From assembly GCF_021462225.1 (NCBI RefSeq), contig NC_061805.1, forward strand, positions 31,947,958-32,011,957: 64,000 nt of DNA. Direction: 5' to 3'. Shown here piece after piece: positions 23,813 to 36,719 of the stretch; the stretch's first letter is position 1; every line of letters begins with the position of its first letter. This DNA comes from Girardinichthys multiradiatus (lineage: Eukaryota > Chordata > Actinopteri > Cyprinodontiformes > Goodeidae). Below the pieces are notes generated by a model that was given only the letters and a program-made list of their open reading frames with translations, ran no database searches and was not told the DNA's origin. Made by a program: the position numbers and the translations under genes.

Positions 23813-25247
23813 CAGTACCTTGAAAAAGTATTCAGACCCTTTGAATTTCCTTACATTTTGTCACATCACAATCACACACTTTCATATATTTTATTGGGAT
23901 TTTATTTGACAGCCAGCACATAATTGTAAAATGCAAATTTCTAACACATTAATATGCATTGATCAAAACTATTCCATTGTGCCTAGAGCTGTATATTTAG
24001 GGCCGGTGTTCTGCTGAAGGTTAATCTCCATCCCAGTCTCAAGTCCTTTGCAGCCTTTGCCAGGTTGCAGTGTACTTAGCTCCATCCATGTTTCCATCAA
24101 CTCTGACTAGCTTACCTCTCCCTGCAGAAGAAAAGCATCCCTACAGCATTATGCTGCCACCACCATGCTTCAAAGTGTGAATGGTGAGGTGTTTATTTTC
24201 TGCCAAACAACTCATTTTGCATGTTTGCTAAACTCTTGAGTCATGTTTGCTGTGTTTCCCACACAGCTTGTAGCAAACATTCTTATTGCTTTCTTAAAAC
24301 ACGAGCTTCCTTCTTGCTACTCTTCCTTAATGGCCAAGAAGGTTTGTGGAGCGAACGATTAATTGCTCTGTCAACAGATTCCCCCACCTGAGCTATGTAT
24401 CTCTGTGGCTGTTAATACCTGTGTTGCTTCTATGATTAATGCTCTGCCAGCTCACTTGCCAGTTTAGGCAGATGGTCATGTCTTCACACTTCTCCATTTT
24501 CATATGATGGATTAAACAGTAATCTGTGAGATGGTCAAAGCTTGGGATTTTGTTTTATAATCCAGTACTGCCTTACAGGGCTGCACAGTGGCGCAGTTGG
24601 TAGCACTGCTGCCTTGCAGCAAGAAGGTCCTGGGTTCGATTCCCAGCCGGGGGTCTTTCTGCATGGAGTTTGCATGTTCTCCCTGTGCATGCGTGGGTTC
24701 TCACCGGGTACTCTGGCTTCCTCCCACAGTCCAAAGACATGCCAGTTAGGTTAATTGGTCTTTCTAAATTGCCCTTAGGTGTATGAATGAGTGTGTGCAT
24801 GGTTGTTTGTGTGTTGCCCTGCGATGGACTGGCAACCTGTCCAGGGTGTACCCTGCCTCTTGCCCATAGACTGCTGGAGATAGGCACCAGCTTCCCCACG
24901 ACCCACTATGGAAGAAGCGATAGAAAATGACTGACTGCCTTACAGTTCTCCTCAACCTTCTCCCTGTCTTCATAAGGCTGTTTGTTCACTAATGTTCTCT
25001 AACAAACTGCTGAAGCCTTCAAAAAACAGCTGGATTTATATTGTAATCAAACACATGGATTTTATTTTGTGGTAACACGGTAAAGGCTGCTAAATACAAA
25101 TGCAGGCCTCACTTTTATTTTTTGTAAATACTTTTTAAAGATGTATATATTTTTTTCCATTTCACAACTCACAATTTTGTGTTGGTCTATTGTAACATCA
25201 CACAATGCAAAATCATTGGAGGGGTATGAATAATCTAGCAAGGGACA
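23813..25247 (-). mobile_element. Degenerate Tc1-like transposon interrupted by a SINE
   Basis: The left end, CAGTACCTTGAAAAAGTATT, and the right end (about 25185-25247, inverted) carry the terminal-repeat signature of a common fish Tc1 family whose ends read CAGTGCCTTGCAAAAGTATT. The interior on the minus strand retains recognisable pieces of the transposase gene: the antisense of HGGGSIM near 24150 (CTGCCACCACCATGCTTCA) and further transposase-like text to about 24560 and 24946-25020. No open frame survives. The SINE at 24579-24933 splits the element, and the transposase-side sequence resumes right after it. Confidence 0.75.
24579..24933 (+). mobile_element. tRNA-derived SINE (family 1), copy 1, inside a Tc1 fossil
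   Basis: The head contains the A-box-like TGGCGCAGTTGG and a perfect B box, GGTTCGATTCC. The 355-bp element ends with AGAAAATGACTG-type sequence. The target-site duplication ACTGCCTTACAG lies at 24567-24578 and 24934-24945, a 12-bp perfect match. The host sequence on both sides is the Tc1 fossil, so the SINE is the younger of the two. Confidence 0.9.
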
Positions 25248-26563
25248 ACATGAGGAGCATTTAAAATGAGACAAATTAAATTTGAAAAACTGCTGTGTTT
25301 TGACCCTTTGCAGCCCAACTGGCTAAACTTACATCCAGCAAAAGACAAGACAGGAAAAAGATAAGAAGTGACCTTCAAACACCCAGAAAGATCCACTCAG
25401 CACATGACCTTTGCTCTGGCAGAAAAAAACAGGATGTTGTAAGACAACAAAAACGAAGAGGAAGTCTGTTTTATTCTTTTCTAGCAACAAAACAATCTAT
25501 AAATCATTTTAAATTAAGAAAACGTCTCCCGGCTATCACACGGAGGCACAGCTCAGAAATACAACAGCAGGAATTAAAAAGAGTAACATTAGAGAGGCCC
25601 TCAGGCAACACTAAAAATAAACCGGCTTTATCCTTAACCATGTTCAAATATTAAAAGGGATGTAGTGTGTCTGTGCACGTGGAGTATTCTGAGACTGAAC
25701 CCACGGCAGGAGCAGATGTGCATTAAATCAAAAGATGAGACCAATTACAGCATGCTGGAATTTTAAAACGTATCTATTTATAGTCGAACCTATCTGCAGC
25801 ATCTCAATCCTGTTGACAAACAGCAACATGAGGCATGTTTCAGTAACTCCGGGGAAACAAACAAAAGCAACAAAAAATAAATAAAAAAGGAAAAGAAAAA
25901 ATGATCTCCAGAGGAGCTAGCACCACATAGACAAACATAATCACAGCCTAGTAAACAAGAAACAAAGGTTGGTGTGGGGCTTTATCATGATGTGTTTCTG
26001 CTCTTTGTTCCATCGGTACAAAGTGGAGGTTTATTACCCATGAAGGCTGTTTGTTCACCTCATGAACCATCTCTTACCGGTGTCTTTCTGCATCTGTAAG
26101 GTCTCTTTCTCTCCACTCTGTCTGGAGTGAGACCAAGCCCCACAACCCCATATCAAAACACAGCCACAAATCCTCAGTTCTAGGCAGTGGTAATTCCCAA
26201 CATGTGGTTCTGTGTCATGTATGCTTCCTCTTGACAGATGCAAATAAAATGGGCCCTCATGCACACACGTCAGGGACTATGGTTTGTTTGCACTACGCAC
26301 CATTGCAGATAAGTGTGCATGCTCTGTGTGCTCTACAAAGGACTGATAAGCTAAAGAGGGCCATCATGAGCTGAGTGCTGCAGATGACAAAAGCAGACAC
26401 AGGAGACAGCTGATGTTTTTTTTTTTATAATTTATTTAAAAAGGAGGCATAAACAGGATGAATGACTGGTGTCTACTTCTAAAAAGGTTTTATTATCTAT
26501 ATATAAATAGGTACTCTGCGGTAAATTATATCTGACTAATATTAAGTTTTCATCACATTCTAT
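25248..26563. other. Non-coding stretch, nothing secure
   Basis: A 44-bp minus-strand segment (26078-26121) has an acceptor-like CTCCAG and a donor-like GTAAGAG, but no protein that I recognise. See the rejected list. Nothing else is supportable. Confidence 0.4.
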
Positions 26564-26862
26564 GGTACCTTGCAAAAAATGCATTCCGCCTGCCTTTTTA
26601 GTCATGACACAACCACAAACTTCAACATGTTTTTTGGGGATTTTATGTAATAGATTAACACAAAGTAGAGCATGTGTAAATATGGAAGGAAAATGAACAA
26701 GATTCAAACCCCTTTGTATTTTCCCGTCACTTCACAATTCCACGCTACTTTGAGTTGGTCTCTGTATCACATAAAGTCTAAATAAATCCCTTTAAAGTTT
26801 GTGGTCATAATGTGACAAAGTGCAATGAAGTTTAAGGGGCCTGAATACCATTGCAAGGCACT
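26564..26862. mobile_element. Foldback (MITE-like) element, about 300 bp, Tc1-type ends
   Basis: The left end (ACCTTGCAAAAAATG at about 26567) and the right end (CATTGCAAGGCACT, to 26862) are inverted copies. The similarity continues inward: CCACAAACTT, GGGATTTTATGT and AACACAAAGTAG on the left each recur inverted on the right, so nearly the whole element can fold into one long imperfect hairpin. The ends match those of the Tc1 family at 23813. It has no coding capacity. Confidence 0.7.
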
Positions 26863-29002
26863 TTATTCTGGATGTGATGCAGCAGTAGGCCCAGCAGTGA
26901 AGAATAATGTGAGAACTACGTTTTTAGGAAGAAAACAGACTTGAGCTTTAAGAGCCACTGATTTACTTGAGGGTACCTTATGCTTCAAGGACAGATTTAT
27001 TAACTGTAGAATGAGTTATTCTCCAAACTGTAGAACAGATGTAAGGGATTTGGATTTGTGCTCACTTTTTGGCAGAGTAGGGAGGGGACACTGAACAATT
27101 CAGTCCAGGAAAACTTTCAGGAGTCCTAATTTAACATTAGTTTGGGTCTAACTCTGTCTGTACCTCAGTGCCAAGTTAGAGCTGCCAGGTGATGGACTGC
27201 AGTGACGTTCATTCTCAGCCACTCTCAGGCTACAAGGAGATATTGTGGACACATTAATCCCTCAAACCTGTAGTTAATTGCCTCTACAGCAAATCACAGA
27301 GACAGACAGATGAGAAAACTGTTGGAGAATGAAAAGGGATTAAAGATAAGAGCACAGATGAAATGGGGGGGAGGATGATGATGTTTCACTTCCATTCAAC
27401 CTGACTCTTCTTCCACCTCAGCAGAATGAGGGTCTTATCTCTGATAGGCACTATAGCACCACATGCCCCCTGACAAAGCAGACTGTGTGAAAACTTACAC
27501 ACAACGATGAAAGCATGCACACATGCTTTCGTGAAGAGGCTGCTGTGCAGGAGAGTGGGGGCAGATCAGAGGAGCGCTGAAATTCAGATCAGAATCTCGC
27601 AGAACCGTCTTTGCCTTCACAGCAGCCATCAGAAAGCATACCCCAAACAACAGTTAAACAATGCTGGGCCATCAATCACGCCTTATCCGTTTAGCTAATA
27701 AAACAGACTGTGATCACAGTTTTCAGGTCAACAGGGGTCGGCCAACCCTGTGGGGGCTCTGTCAGGGGCTGACGTGGTGGATGCACCTCTTATCTCAACA
27801 ATGCATTGTAAAAGAACACAGGGTCCCTTTCAGACACCCCCCTGCTGGAATTCACGCTGTGTTTTTTTTTGTCAAAAGCCATCTTTCATTCCCTCACATG
27901 CACATAGTGAAAAACTGCTGATTGAAGAGAAGAAACACTTTAGGACAAACTGCACGGTGGATACAAAAGTAGAATCAATATGCAAATTTGAGGGGGTAAA
28001 TTCCAGGCAGAAAAATCTATTTTCCTCTTTAGAAAGTTTGGTCTAAGAGAGAAAAACACAAATGAATAGAACACTTTCATTTTAACAGCTCTGCTAGTTC
28101 ACCGGAGTTACCAGTCCTGAATCAAACAAAAGATTTAAATTCAACAACTGGTCAAACCGTTCAACTTGGAGGTCAGACATAGTGAAGTAGGACTGGAATA
28201 GGTATGTTTTACCCATATTCAGTTTCCCTGTGTAACATAGGGCAGCATTGTTCTCCAAGATTCACAATATCATAATCACAGCAAAATTCAACTCTCAAAT
28301 CACAGTTAAAATGGTTGGGATATTGGCTGTGCATATTAGATGGATGTAGGTATAAATATGTTACTATGTGATTTCCAGCTTTATGTAAAATATAATAACA
28401 CTGAGAACCAAAGGACACCATGCATGACCATTAAGATGCAGAGTGCAGAATCTTCACCAGAACATCACTATAGTGCACCTGCCTTTTGATTCAATGGCGT
28501 ATGAAAATACATGACCTTATGTAAACATTGATCCAGCATTGCCTTTCTATGCATCTGATATTGTAGCATGTATCATTTGATCTCCACCTAAACCAGGTTT
28601 TCACAGATTTTGTTGAAGTGTTTAAAGTGACATGGCCATTGCAACTTGCGACATCATATGTATTGCACATGTGCCGCTGGTACAAAATGTAAATACTCAG
28701 CAGCTAAGACCTACATCTCATGCCATGCTATGCAGACATTCTGTTGGCAGATTCACTCAATACAGCATGCTGAACAGATGCAAACTAGGCAGTTTTCTGA
28801 TTAATTCAGGTAGTAATTGTTTGTCCACTTGGAGGCACTCATAAGCTGTGTATAGAGCATTAACATTTTAGCCCAAGATAGTCATATGAAAGCTCATCAT
28901 TAGAAAATTAAAAATAGGACATGGTCACCTAATGACAAAAAGTAACTTACTTCATTCTTACTCAGTAGCAGGGTGTGGATTTAATACCTTTCAAACATGC
29001 AA
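26863..29002. other. Non-coding stretch, nothing recognised
   Basis: Open frames of up to 98 codons (27750-28046, plus) overlap others and show no motif or splice context. Confidence 0.4.
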
Positions 29003-29006
29003 TATA

Positions 29007-29616
29007 CACTCACTGTACAGTTTATTAGGTACACCTCCTTAATTGTTTGTTTCCATGGCAACAACCCAATGCATTAGACATTCAGGTGTGGTAAAGATGA
29101 CTTGCTGAAGTTCATAAGCATTTGAATAGGGAAGAATTGAGGTTTAAGTGTCTTTAAATGTGGTAAGATTGTTGGTGCCAGATGGGCTGGTCTGGTCTTA
29201 TTATTTCAGAGGCTGATGATCTGCTGGTTTTAAACACACAACCATTTCTCAAATGGTCCAAAGAGCAAAAAGGAGAAAATATCCACTGAGAAGTTTTGTG
29301 AGGCTCAGCAAAACAAAAACAGATTAGAAAGATGTTGTCTGGTCTGATCAGTCCTGATCACAGCTGTAACATTCAAAGGGAAAGGTCAGATTTTAAACAC
29401 AAGCACCTTTTGGATGTGGTCGAACGAGATTCTGTCATGGTTGTGCAGCCAGCAAATCTGCAGCAACAGCCAACAACTGCTATCCTGTCAGTCATGTCCA
29501 AAATCCCTCTTGACATCTTGTTCAATCAGTGCCACTAAGATTAAGGACGTTCTGATGTCTAAAAGGGGTTCAACTCAGTACTGCAAAGGTGTGCATAATA
29601 TAGTGGCCAGTGAGTG
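29007..29616 (+). mobile_element. Internally deleted Tc1-like transposon
   Basis: The left end, CACTCACTGTACAGTTTATT, and the right end, with GCCAGTGAGTG, are inverted copies. TA precedes the left end. The element is about 610 bp, whereas from memory intact relatives are over twice that. The 3' part of the transposase is still legible (about 29400-29600, plus): HLLDVVERDSVMVVQPANLQ and then a region like KIKDVLMSKRGSTQYC, the C-terminal end of the DDE transposase. The catalytic core between the N-terminal remnant and this part is missing. Confidence 0.75.
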
Positions 29617-31340
29617 TTATTTCAAGTTAGGCCCATGTCAATGTGGCAAGATTAGAAACAGGGTGCCAGCAGCTGAAGCAACGGAGCAATCCTAACTGAT
29701 GCACACCCTGCTTGTTTTTAAAATCCCTCCTCTTCTTTCTTTTCAACAGCTTTTGACTTTTTCATAGGGTTCCCCTGATTTTGACTCAATGTTCAACAGA
29801 TTTGTCTGTGTTTTATTTCGTTGTTAAAAAATGACAATTGTCCAGCCAGTACTTATTTAAATGTTCTGGTTCTGTTTTCTTTCTTTTTTTTCAGGTGATT
29901 TAATAGGATATGTGATCAATGTACAAAACCTTAAGAAAGAAAAAACAATTTTAGACAGTTAAAAACTAATTAAGATGTATTACTATTAGAATGTTGAGGG
30001 GTTGACACTGCCGCGAACCTAAATAAAGTTAAGAAACTAAATAAAATAATTCATTAGATTATGAATTTTGTTGAATTTGGCATTTTAACCTCATACAGTA
30101 ATCATCAGGAGGGCATTAATCATCCCAGTTATGTTATTTCAGAGATCATATCATCATCAGGAGACAAACGGTCATGTTCAGACACTGTGTAAGGTAAAGA
30201 TAGTCTCTTTATTAAAAGTTAACACATGAAAAAAGTTGCACATTTATAACAAACTCCTACTCTAAGGGGTCTTTTGTGGTGTAAATCATATAAAAACGAG
30301 ATCCCCACGTTGAGAGAGTTGTAATTTATCAGAGCTGTCCTGGCTGCAGCAGCAGCAGTGGTGACATGCAGAGCCCAAAACTCCAGAGACTAACGCTCCT
30401 TCTGCAGAGGGGGCAGAACACTCACACAAGCTGAGATAAAACATCTGGTCTGTCTTGACTAAATGCCTCCCATGTGAGAGCGTTTGCAGCATCTATCTGT
30501 CTGGAGTAAGTATTTATGGGAATGTGGAGTGCAGACATGATGTATGTATTGTTTCTGTCCTCCCCTCTTTGTCACTACAGTGCGAGTCAGGCTTTGAAAC
30601 AGAGCTGGAGGTCTTAGGTCAGAATGACCTTCAGTTATTTGATTCTTTAGTGAACCTGGGTGGATATGTCCCACCGTCTTCCCTGGCAATGTCTTCATTG
30701 TTTAAATTGCCAAGAAACCACACAGAGTGGGGGGACTTTACAAAGCGATCCATTTGCTTAATTTTTTGAACGTGCTATTTGGTTCATTTCAACACTGCAC
30801 GCACAAAGGAGATTGCACTAAATATATAAAGACACAATTACCACCATCAAATTCAGCAGTTGCAAGCAAGCAAGGAATGCCTCAAAATTTTAAGAATGTC
30901 TGACTGTATAAGGGAAGAGGCACGGTCACAATGCTGTCTCTAAGTAAGTTATGTGGTGCCACGACAGGATGCATGGATAAAAAATAGAAAAAAAGAAATT
31001 ATGTGGATGTTTTTAATGTGCCACTGTTAAGTGTAAAAGACACTGAAATGATTTATCCCGTAAAATGATGTATTTAATGATCAAAGGCATTGATGTAACT
31101 TAAAAATACATGAGATTTCAAAGTATAAGGCATTGTCATTGTTAATATGTGCTAAACTAGTTTGTGATGTCAGAATAAAAATAAAAACAATTCTGCTTTT
31201 TTGACCATGATTTTATAATTTTTTCTGAAAGTGTTCATAGTTTGTACTTCCTTTAAATATTAAAACTACTTTCAAGGAAAAATCAGTTCTTAAAGTAGTG
31301 CCACTAATCAATTTATTGACATTTAAATTAGGACCAGTGT
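29617..31340. other. Non-coding stretch, nothing secure
   Basis: A 104-codon plus-strand open frame (30455-30769) includes an acceptor-like site near 30580. I cannot match its product to any family, so it is not called as a gene. Confidence 0.35.
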
Positions 31341-31530
31341 GGGTGCAGCACTGGCACAGCAGTACAGCGCGCAACCCAAGCATAGAGAGGCTACGGCCCT
31401 CGACGCAACCATCCCCTTATTCAAATCTCAGCCATGGCAACATGTGCAGCATGTCTTTTGCCTCATTTCACCCTATTGACTGTCTGCCTACTTTCAAGAA
31501 ATGACAAAAAAGCCACTAGTGCTGCAAAGC
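31341..31530 (+). mobile_element. tRNA-derived SINE (family 2), diverged copy
   Basis: Shares with the element at 14670 the order GCGCGCAACC, GAGGCTAC, a degraded B box (ATTCAAATCTC), GTCTGCCTACT and the closing GCCACTAGTGCTG. The B box is mutated and the target-site duplication is no longer clear, so this copy is older. Confidence 0.7.
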
Positions 31531-32211
31531 AAATCTTTAAGTTAGGAGCAATGCATGTATTTAGGGAAATTTTACATGTATTTATATATATTGCTATAAA
31601 ATTGAGCTAGAAAAGGCTGCTTTGGATTCTGACAGAAAAGAGCTGCATACCACAGACTGTAATAGAAAAAAAAAATCTGCTGAAAGCTGGTGCTAAATTT
31701 GATGCAGATGAAAAAGGTAGATAAGCAACCTGCTACAATGCTGGCTTTACAAAAAATTGTTTGATTTTTGTCATTAAATCTATTAATCTTTGAAACTTGA
31801 GGCATACATAGGTGTTTACTTAATGGCGCAAAATCGGTCTGGCTGTGAAGTTGTTTGCTATCTTCTCTTCCCTTCCTGTTTTTTGCAAACTCAACAGCAA
31901 CGCTGGTCACTTCATTCCCATTTCTTTCGCCTGTATCAGCTTTTAGTAGACACTATGTATTCAAGGCAATCTGTGTCACAAATAGCACTGGTCTTAGATA
32001 ATCCAAAGAAAATTGCATTGGCTCGATTTACAGTACATAAAAAAATATATGGACAGATTTGCCCTATATGGATGCATGTAATACCTCATTCACGCAAACC
32101 TTTTGTAGTGCAAAGAAATGCTGTTTATTCAGTAGCACAACTTTAGAAGCAAATTTCACCCATCCTTTCAGCTTGAGAATTAGCTGAACATTAAAAATAA
32201 AACCCTACTGC

Positions 32212-32214
<3 letters not shown>

Positions 32215-32280
<66 letters not shown>
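32215..32280. repeat. (TG)33 microsatellite
   Basis: Uninterrupted TG dinucleotides for 66 bp. The open frame across it encodes only Cys-Val repeats and is not a gene. Confidence 0.98.
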
Positions 32281-32283
<3 letters not shown>

Positions 32284-34527
32284 GAAACGAATAGTCTTCC
32301 TTTGCTCCCCTCCCTCTGCCCAAACAGAATTAAGTTTAAACAAAGAGTGACTGCCAAGAAAAGGCCTCAAGATTCATTGGAAAACCAAAAACACTCTTTT
32401 TCAACATCTATCCTCAGCCTATGATTGTTTTTAACTGAATAATGAGGTAAGACAAAGAATACAATTTGTGCTGACTTTGTGCTCTATTTCTGCTTTATCT
32501 GTAGACTATTAAACTACGTATGAAGCTAGTAAAAATTACAACAAACCATTTAGAGCAAAGCAACCTATAAAGTCGTTACACATTATAACGAATCTATAAA
32601 CAAGACCACTTTAAAGAAGATGACAGCATGTTGCAGAATATACATGACATCATCTATGCAAGTGGAAAATAAAAAGTCACTAAACAGTTTTAGGTCTTCC
32701 TCCCTTTTCCTACACAACCCCTAAGAGCTAGATATAACAGAGTAATAGTTATAATTCATCTATAAAATCACATCCAGTGAGAATGAACGTAAATCTTTTT
32801 TTGGGAAACTATGGTGATAATGTCTTTTCCTCTGCTCTGGCTACGTCATAAAGACCAAAACGGTCTAATCTTCTAGAGCTTTAATACAGTCAGCAGCTTT
32901 TACACTCAGTGACCACAATGATCATTAAGGGTAAAAAACATTTTCCAGATAAATGGTGATGAACATAAACAATTATTCGTATCCAGTGTTACAGGGACAT
33001 TCATCAAAGCACCAGAGTATTTTCAAACAAAGAAGTTTGTTTCTGGTGGGTTGACTTATCTTTGGTGATGACGTCCATGTCTCTGAAATTGGAATGCCTC
33101 CTTGCTTTTACCCTAAACTTTAGCTCCTTTAACAGATTTAAATTGGGACTCTAGCTGAGCCACTTTAAAAAGCAAATTTTCCCACCAGTAAGAAAGAAAA
33201 CATGTTGGTTTGTTTGAATAATTACTTCAAACTTAATCTGACATTGTTAGGAACAATTTGGGGGTTAACTGTATTACTTTTCATGTGTTTAAAGGATAAA
33301 CACCTCTCAGAACAGTTACTGATTTTAGGGGCAAAGACTGAATTTACTGTGGTTTTTCAGGGTTTAATGAGAACAGGTCACATGACGATATGCAATACGG
33401 GATTCACAAAATTAACAGATGATTTTAATTATAATTTGTGTTTAAAACCAAGAAAATCATAATTTTTGGTGCCACAAACACAGAAAGCAATGTCCCAGTG
33501 TGTTTTCGTCTTCAGTCCCCCAACCAGGTGGGCTCACTGTCATTGTAACGTCCTTAAGGCATTGTCACTACCTTGCTTGGTGGCTGGTTGACTTCAACCC
33601 ACCTTGCAGCCTTGGTCCTCTAAGAAGACAGTTTGCCTGAATGAGCCTGCCTTCATTGTGACCAACAGCCCCTTGAGAAGCCCCAATTTGGACTGGCATT
33701 ACCTCGATCTAATGTTTCTGCACAGGTCAGGTGAAGCTAGAAGAAAGGAATTCCACCTTGGCAAAAAAAAAAAAAAAGAGCTGCTCAGATGGATGAATGA
33801 TCAAGAGCCGTGTTTGTAATATATTTCACAGCTTGCCCTCTTCTTTCAATAAACGGACCTCAGAGCAAGCAAGGCTTCCATCATAATTATACTGGACACT
33901 GACAGCCTTAGGTCCATTGAGGTCTGATGGTGGAAAACAGGGTAAAATTAGACATTTAGAAGACAGAACTAAAGACAAAGTGCAAATAGTTCTCCATGGA
34001 TATCTCCCCTCAAAATGCTGCAGCACTTTTCGTCTTTGGTCCTTCCACTGATTTACTGATACAGCAGCATTAGAAAAGGCACATTGTAGTCATTTAGCAT
34101 CAAAGCCATGAAATGTCTCTGAAATTCAAGACAAACCCAGAATGAGTACATCTCAAGAAACCTCTTATCATACAGTGCTGCCACTTAAGGGACAATACCA
34201 TTATTGTGCCGGAAAGCACAAATCCTTGAACCTCTAAATCCTTTGCCCTCTTTGTTTTTAGTCCTGTTCCACTGTCCACCAACCACGAGGGGTTACCAAC
34301 TGGGAACCAAAAGGGAAGCAGAAATCTAAATAGCTTTCTTTTGTGTAGATATGTTAAAATATTTATTGTCCCAAATAAAAACTAGGGTACATGCTTGGAT
34401 GATGCTCATCCTGGAGATTACTTCAGAATGTAATGTCTCCCTTGGGCTGTAAAATGTGCAGCCATTGTTACATCAGAAAAACACTAACGTCCTCCTTTTA
34501 ATTCTAGTTCTTTAGATTAGCAGCATC
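32281..34527. other. Non-coding stretch with a possible Tc1-like trace
   Basis: Around 33000-33180 a few phrases resemble the minus-strand text of degraded Tc1-like elements, but no end repeats are visible. Otherwise nothing is recognised. Confidence 0.3.
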
Positions 34528-34538
34528 CTGTTATGATC

Positions 34539-34884
34539 TGGGCTGCATGGTGGCGCAGTTGGTAGCACTGTTGCCTTGCAGCAAGAAGGTCCTGGGTTTG
34601 ATTCCCAGCCTGGGGTCTTTCTGCATGGAGTTTGCATGTTCTCCCCGTGCATGCGTGGGTTCTCACCGGGTACTCCGGCTTCCTCCCACAGTCCAAAGAC
34701 ATGCCTGTTAGGTTAATTGGTCACTCTAAATTGACCTTAGGTGTGTGCATGGTTGTTTGTGTGTTGCCCTGCGATGGACTGGCGATCTGTCCAGGGTGTA
34801 CCCTGCCTCTCGCCCATAGACTGCTGGAGATAGGCACCAGCTCCCCCGTGACCCACTATGGAATAAGCGGTAGAAAATGACTGA
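34539..34884 (+). mobile_element. tRNA-derived SINE (family 1), copy 2
   Basis: Same element as at 24579 and 43947, with A-box-like TGGCGCAGTTGG and a B box reading GGTTTGATTCC (one change). The target-site duplication CTGTTATGATC is at 34528-34538 and 34885-34895, an 11-bp perfect match. Confidence 0.9.
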
Positions 34885-34895
34885 CTGTTATGATC

Positions 34896-36719
34896 CCTAG
34901 CTGGTCTGAGTGAGACTAGAGGAAAATAGAAAGGGATTGACAGTTGAGGTTACACACTTTCAGGACAAACTGTAAGTCTCCATGTTGTCTCCCTGGGTGC
35001 AGATTTAGTAACTCAGCTTCAATAGAGATCTGTTTACACTGGCAAAGAGAAGGGTTCAAATAAAACACATTAACTGTCAGTAATCCTTTTTGGTCTTTTG
35101 TAAATAGGATGTAGTAATGAGGGATGTCCAACGAGGGCGATCATTCTGAGAGCGGTCAGAAAGGACAACTTGTGTGATTCAGGACCAGATTGTCTCACCT
35201 GTACAAGTGTGAACTCAGACCTTTCACTGAATTTCCCATTCAGACAATATTCCCAAAGGAGAACCTCTATTCACAGCATGATCATAATTAAAACTGAAGT
35301 GGTATTTTCTTCGTAAATGTGTGTAAAACGAGAAGGATATGTCGTTGGCTGGATGTCATTATCTAGTGCGATTATTTCAGTAGTCGGTCTGAAACTTCAA
35401 CCCAGATTTATTAGGGGGTTTCTTATGCACGGAAGCTTTGTGGGAACACTATTAAATTATGTTCCCATGCAGGCAGCCTAATCACTAACTGTTCAGCTTT
35501 CTTTATTAGTTTTATATTTAATCAATAAATGGCTAGAAAGTAGTCGCAGTACTTTGAGTGCATTAAAATTTTAAAAAGCACTACAAGTTAAAATGTATTA
35601 CCGGAATTGCACTAAACTAGGCGTAGGTAAATCATCATCTATTAGGGTCCAGATAGGACTGTTTTTGTTTCCAGATCCAGACTGTGGTCAGCCATTTGGG
35701 AACTTATTATCGACAGGGTACACATGCTGGTACATGTCCAGAAACAGAAAAAAGCTAAATATGTGCAAACCAAAGTTGTGCATCTGTTTAATTCTCAACT
35801 ACATGGAAAAGAAGACCTGCTGTTCAAATAGCGTCAATAAGCAAACAGTCACGCTCTAAGACGACACAGTTTGCTCCCTTGAGGTAAGGCATTATGCATG
35901 CACGTAGGGCAAAGTCAACCAATATCTATAAAAGTTAAGGCTAAAGCAAATTTCTTTGTATTTTAAAAGACCAGAGCTGTGTTCATCATACAGATTAGAA
36001 GAAAAAAATGCTTTCTGCAGAAAGCAGACAATAACTTTGTGGTGGGAAATGTATTTATATTGTGATTTATGTGTTTGTCTGTAAGCACAAGCTGACTGTA
36101 TGTGTCTGGACTTAAGCAAGAAGGTGTTTTTAGTGCCTTAAACATCTATGAGCGTGTTTGCCTCCATCCAGGCCCTCACTGTGAGATCAGCAGGAATGGC
36201 TGAGTGGGCTATAAACACCTGAAGAAGCAGAAACACACACAGATAAACCCTCTCTGTACTGGGATTATGGTCATGATTGAAGTGGAAGAGCCATTTTGAG
36301 CAGCCTGGCTCTGGTTGTGGCCGGGGTCCAAGGAAAACACCAGTGTTGGTTGATCCTGATGGGGCAGTGGGGCTGACAGAAGGTAGGCGTGGATCTACAG
36401 GTTTAGGGGTGCACTCCATAGTTGATGATTTCACCACAATGGGCCTCACTAGCCCTACTAGCAACATCAACACTGCCACAGCCCTTAAAAACTAAATTCA
36501 AAGCATTTAGGCATGTGTGTACATTACTCTGTGGCCCTAAGGTGGTCTAAACAAGCTAAAAAGGCTGTGCAGTGCTGTATATTGAAAAGGCCTGCCTGAT
36601 CCAAACAGTAGCTGTGAGATTAGCTCACAAGAATGAGACAATACACAAAGCAAAATTCCTGATTTCAATAAATAGCATGATACATTCAAACCTGCAAATG
36701 TTCATTTGTAGACTGAACT
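34896..36719. other. Non-coding stretch with one unexplained open frame
   Basis: The minus strand at 36138-36479 holds a 113-codon open frame that starts hydrophobically (MAVLMLLVGLVRP) and contains a Pro/Ser/Thr segment and PQPEPGCSKWLFHFNHDHN. I do not recognise it. No other feature is supportable here. Confidence 0.3.

Noticed and set aside
24579..24660. tRNA gene suggested by a perfect B box
   Set aside because: The tRNA-like head is part of a 355-bp SINE with target duplications. It lacks a full cloverleaf that I can draw, and the same head recurs at 34539 and 43947. The same holds for 14670.
26078..26121. Possible 44-bp minus-strand exon with acceptor CTCCAG and donor GTAAGAG
   Set aside because: The product (about QSGEKETLQMQKDTG) matches no family that I know and the pyrimidine tract is poor. 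Very short exons with such sites arise by chance.
30580..30769. Possible plus-strand exon after CACTACAG, reading CESGFETELEVLG
   Set aside because: There is no convincing donor, no recognisable domain and no partner exon.
32218..32424. Open frame across the TG microsatellite
   Set aside because: It encodes a Cys-Val repeat from the dinucleotide run followed by unrelated residues.
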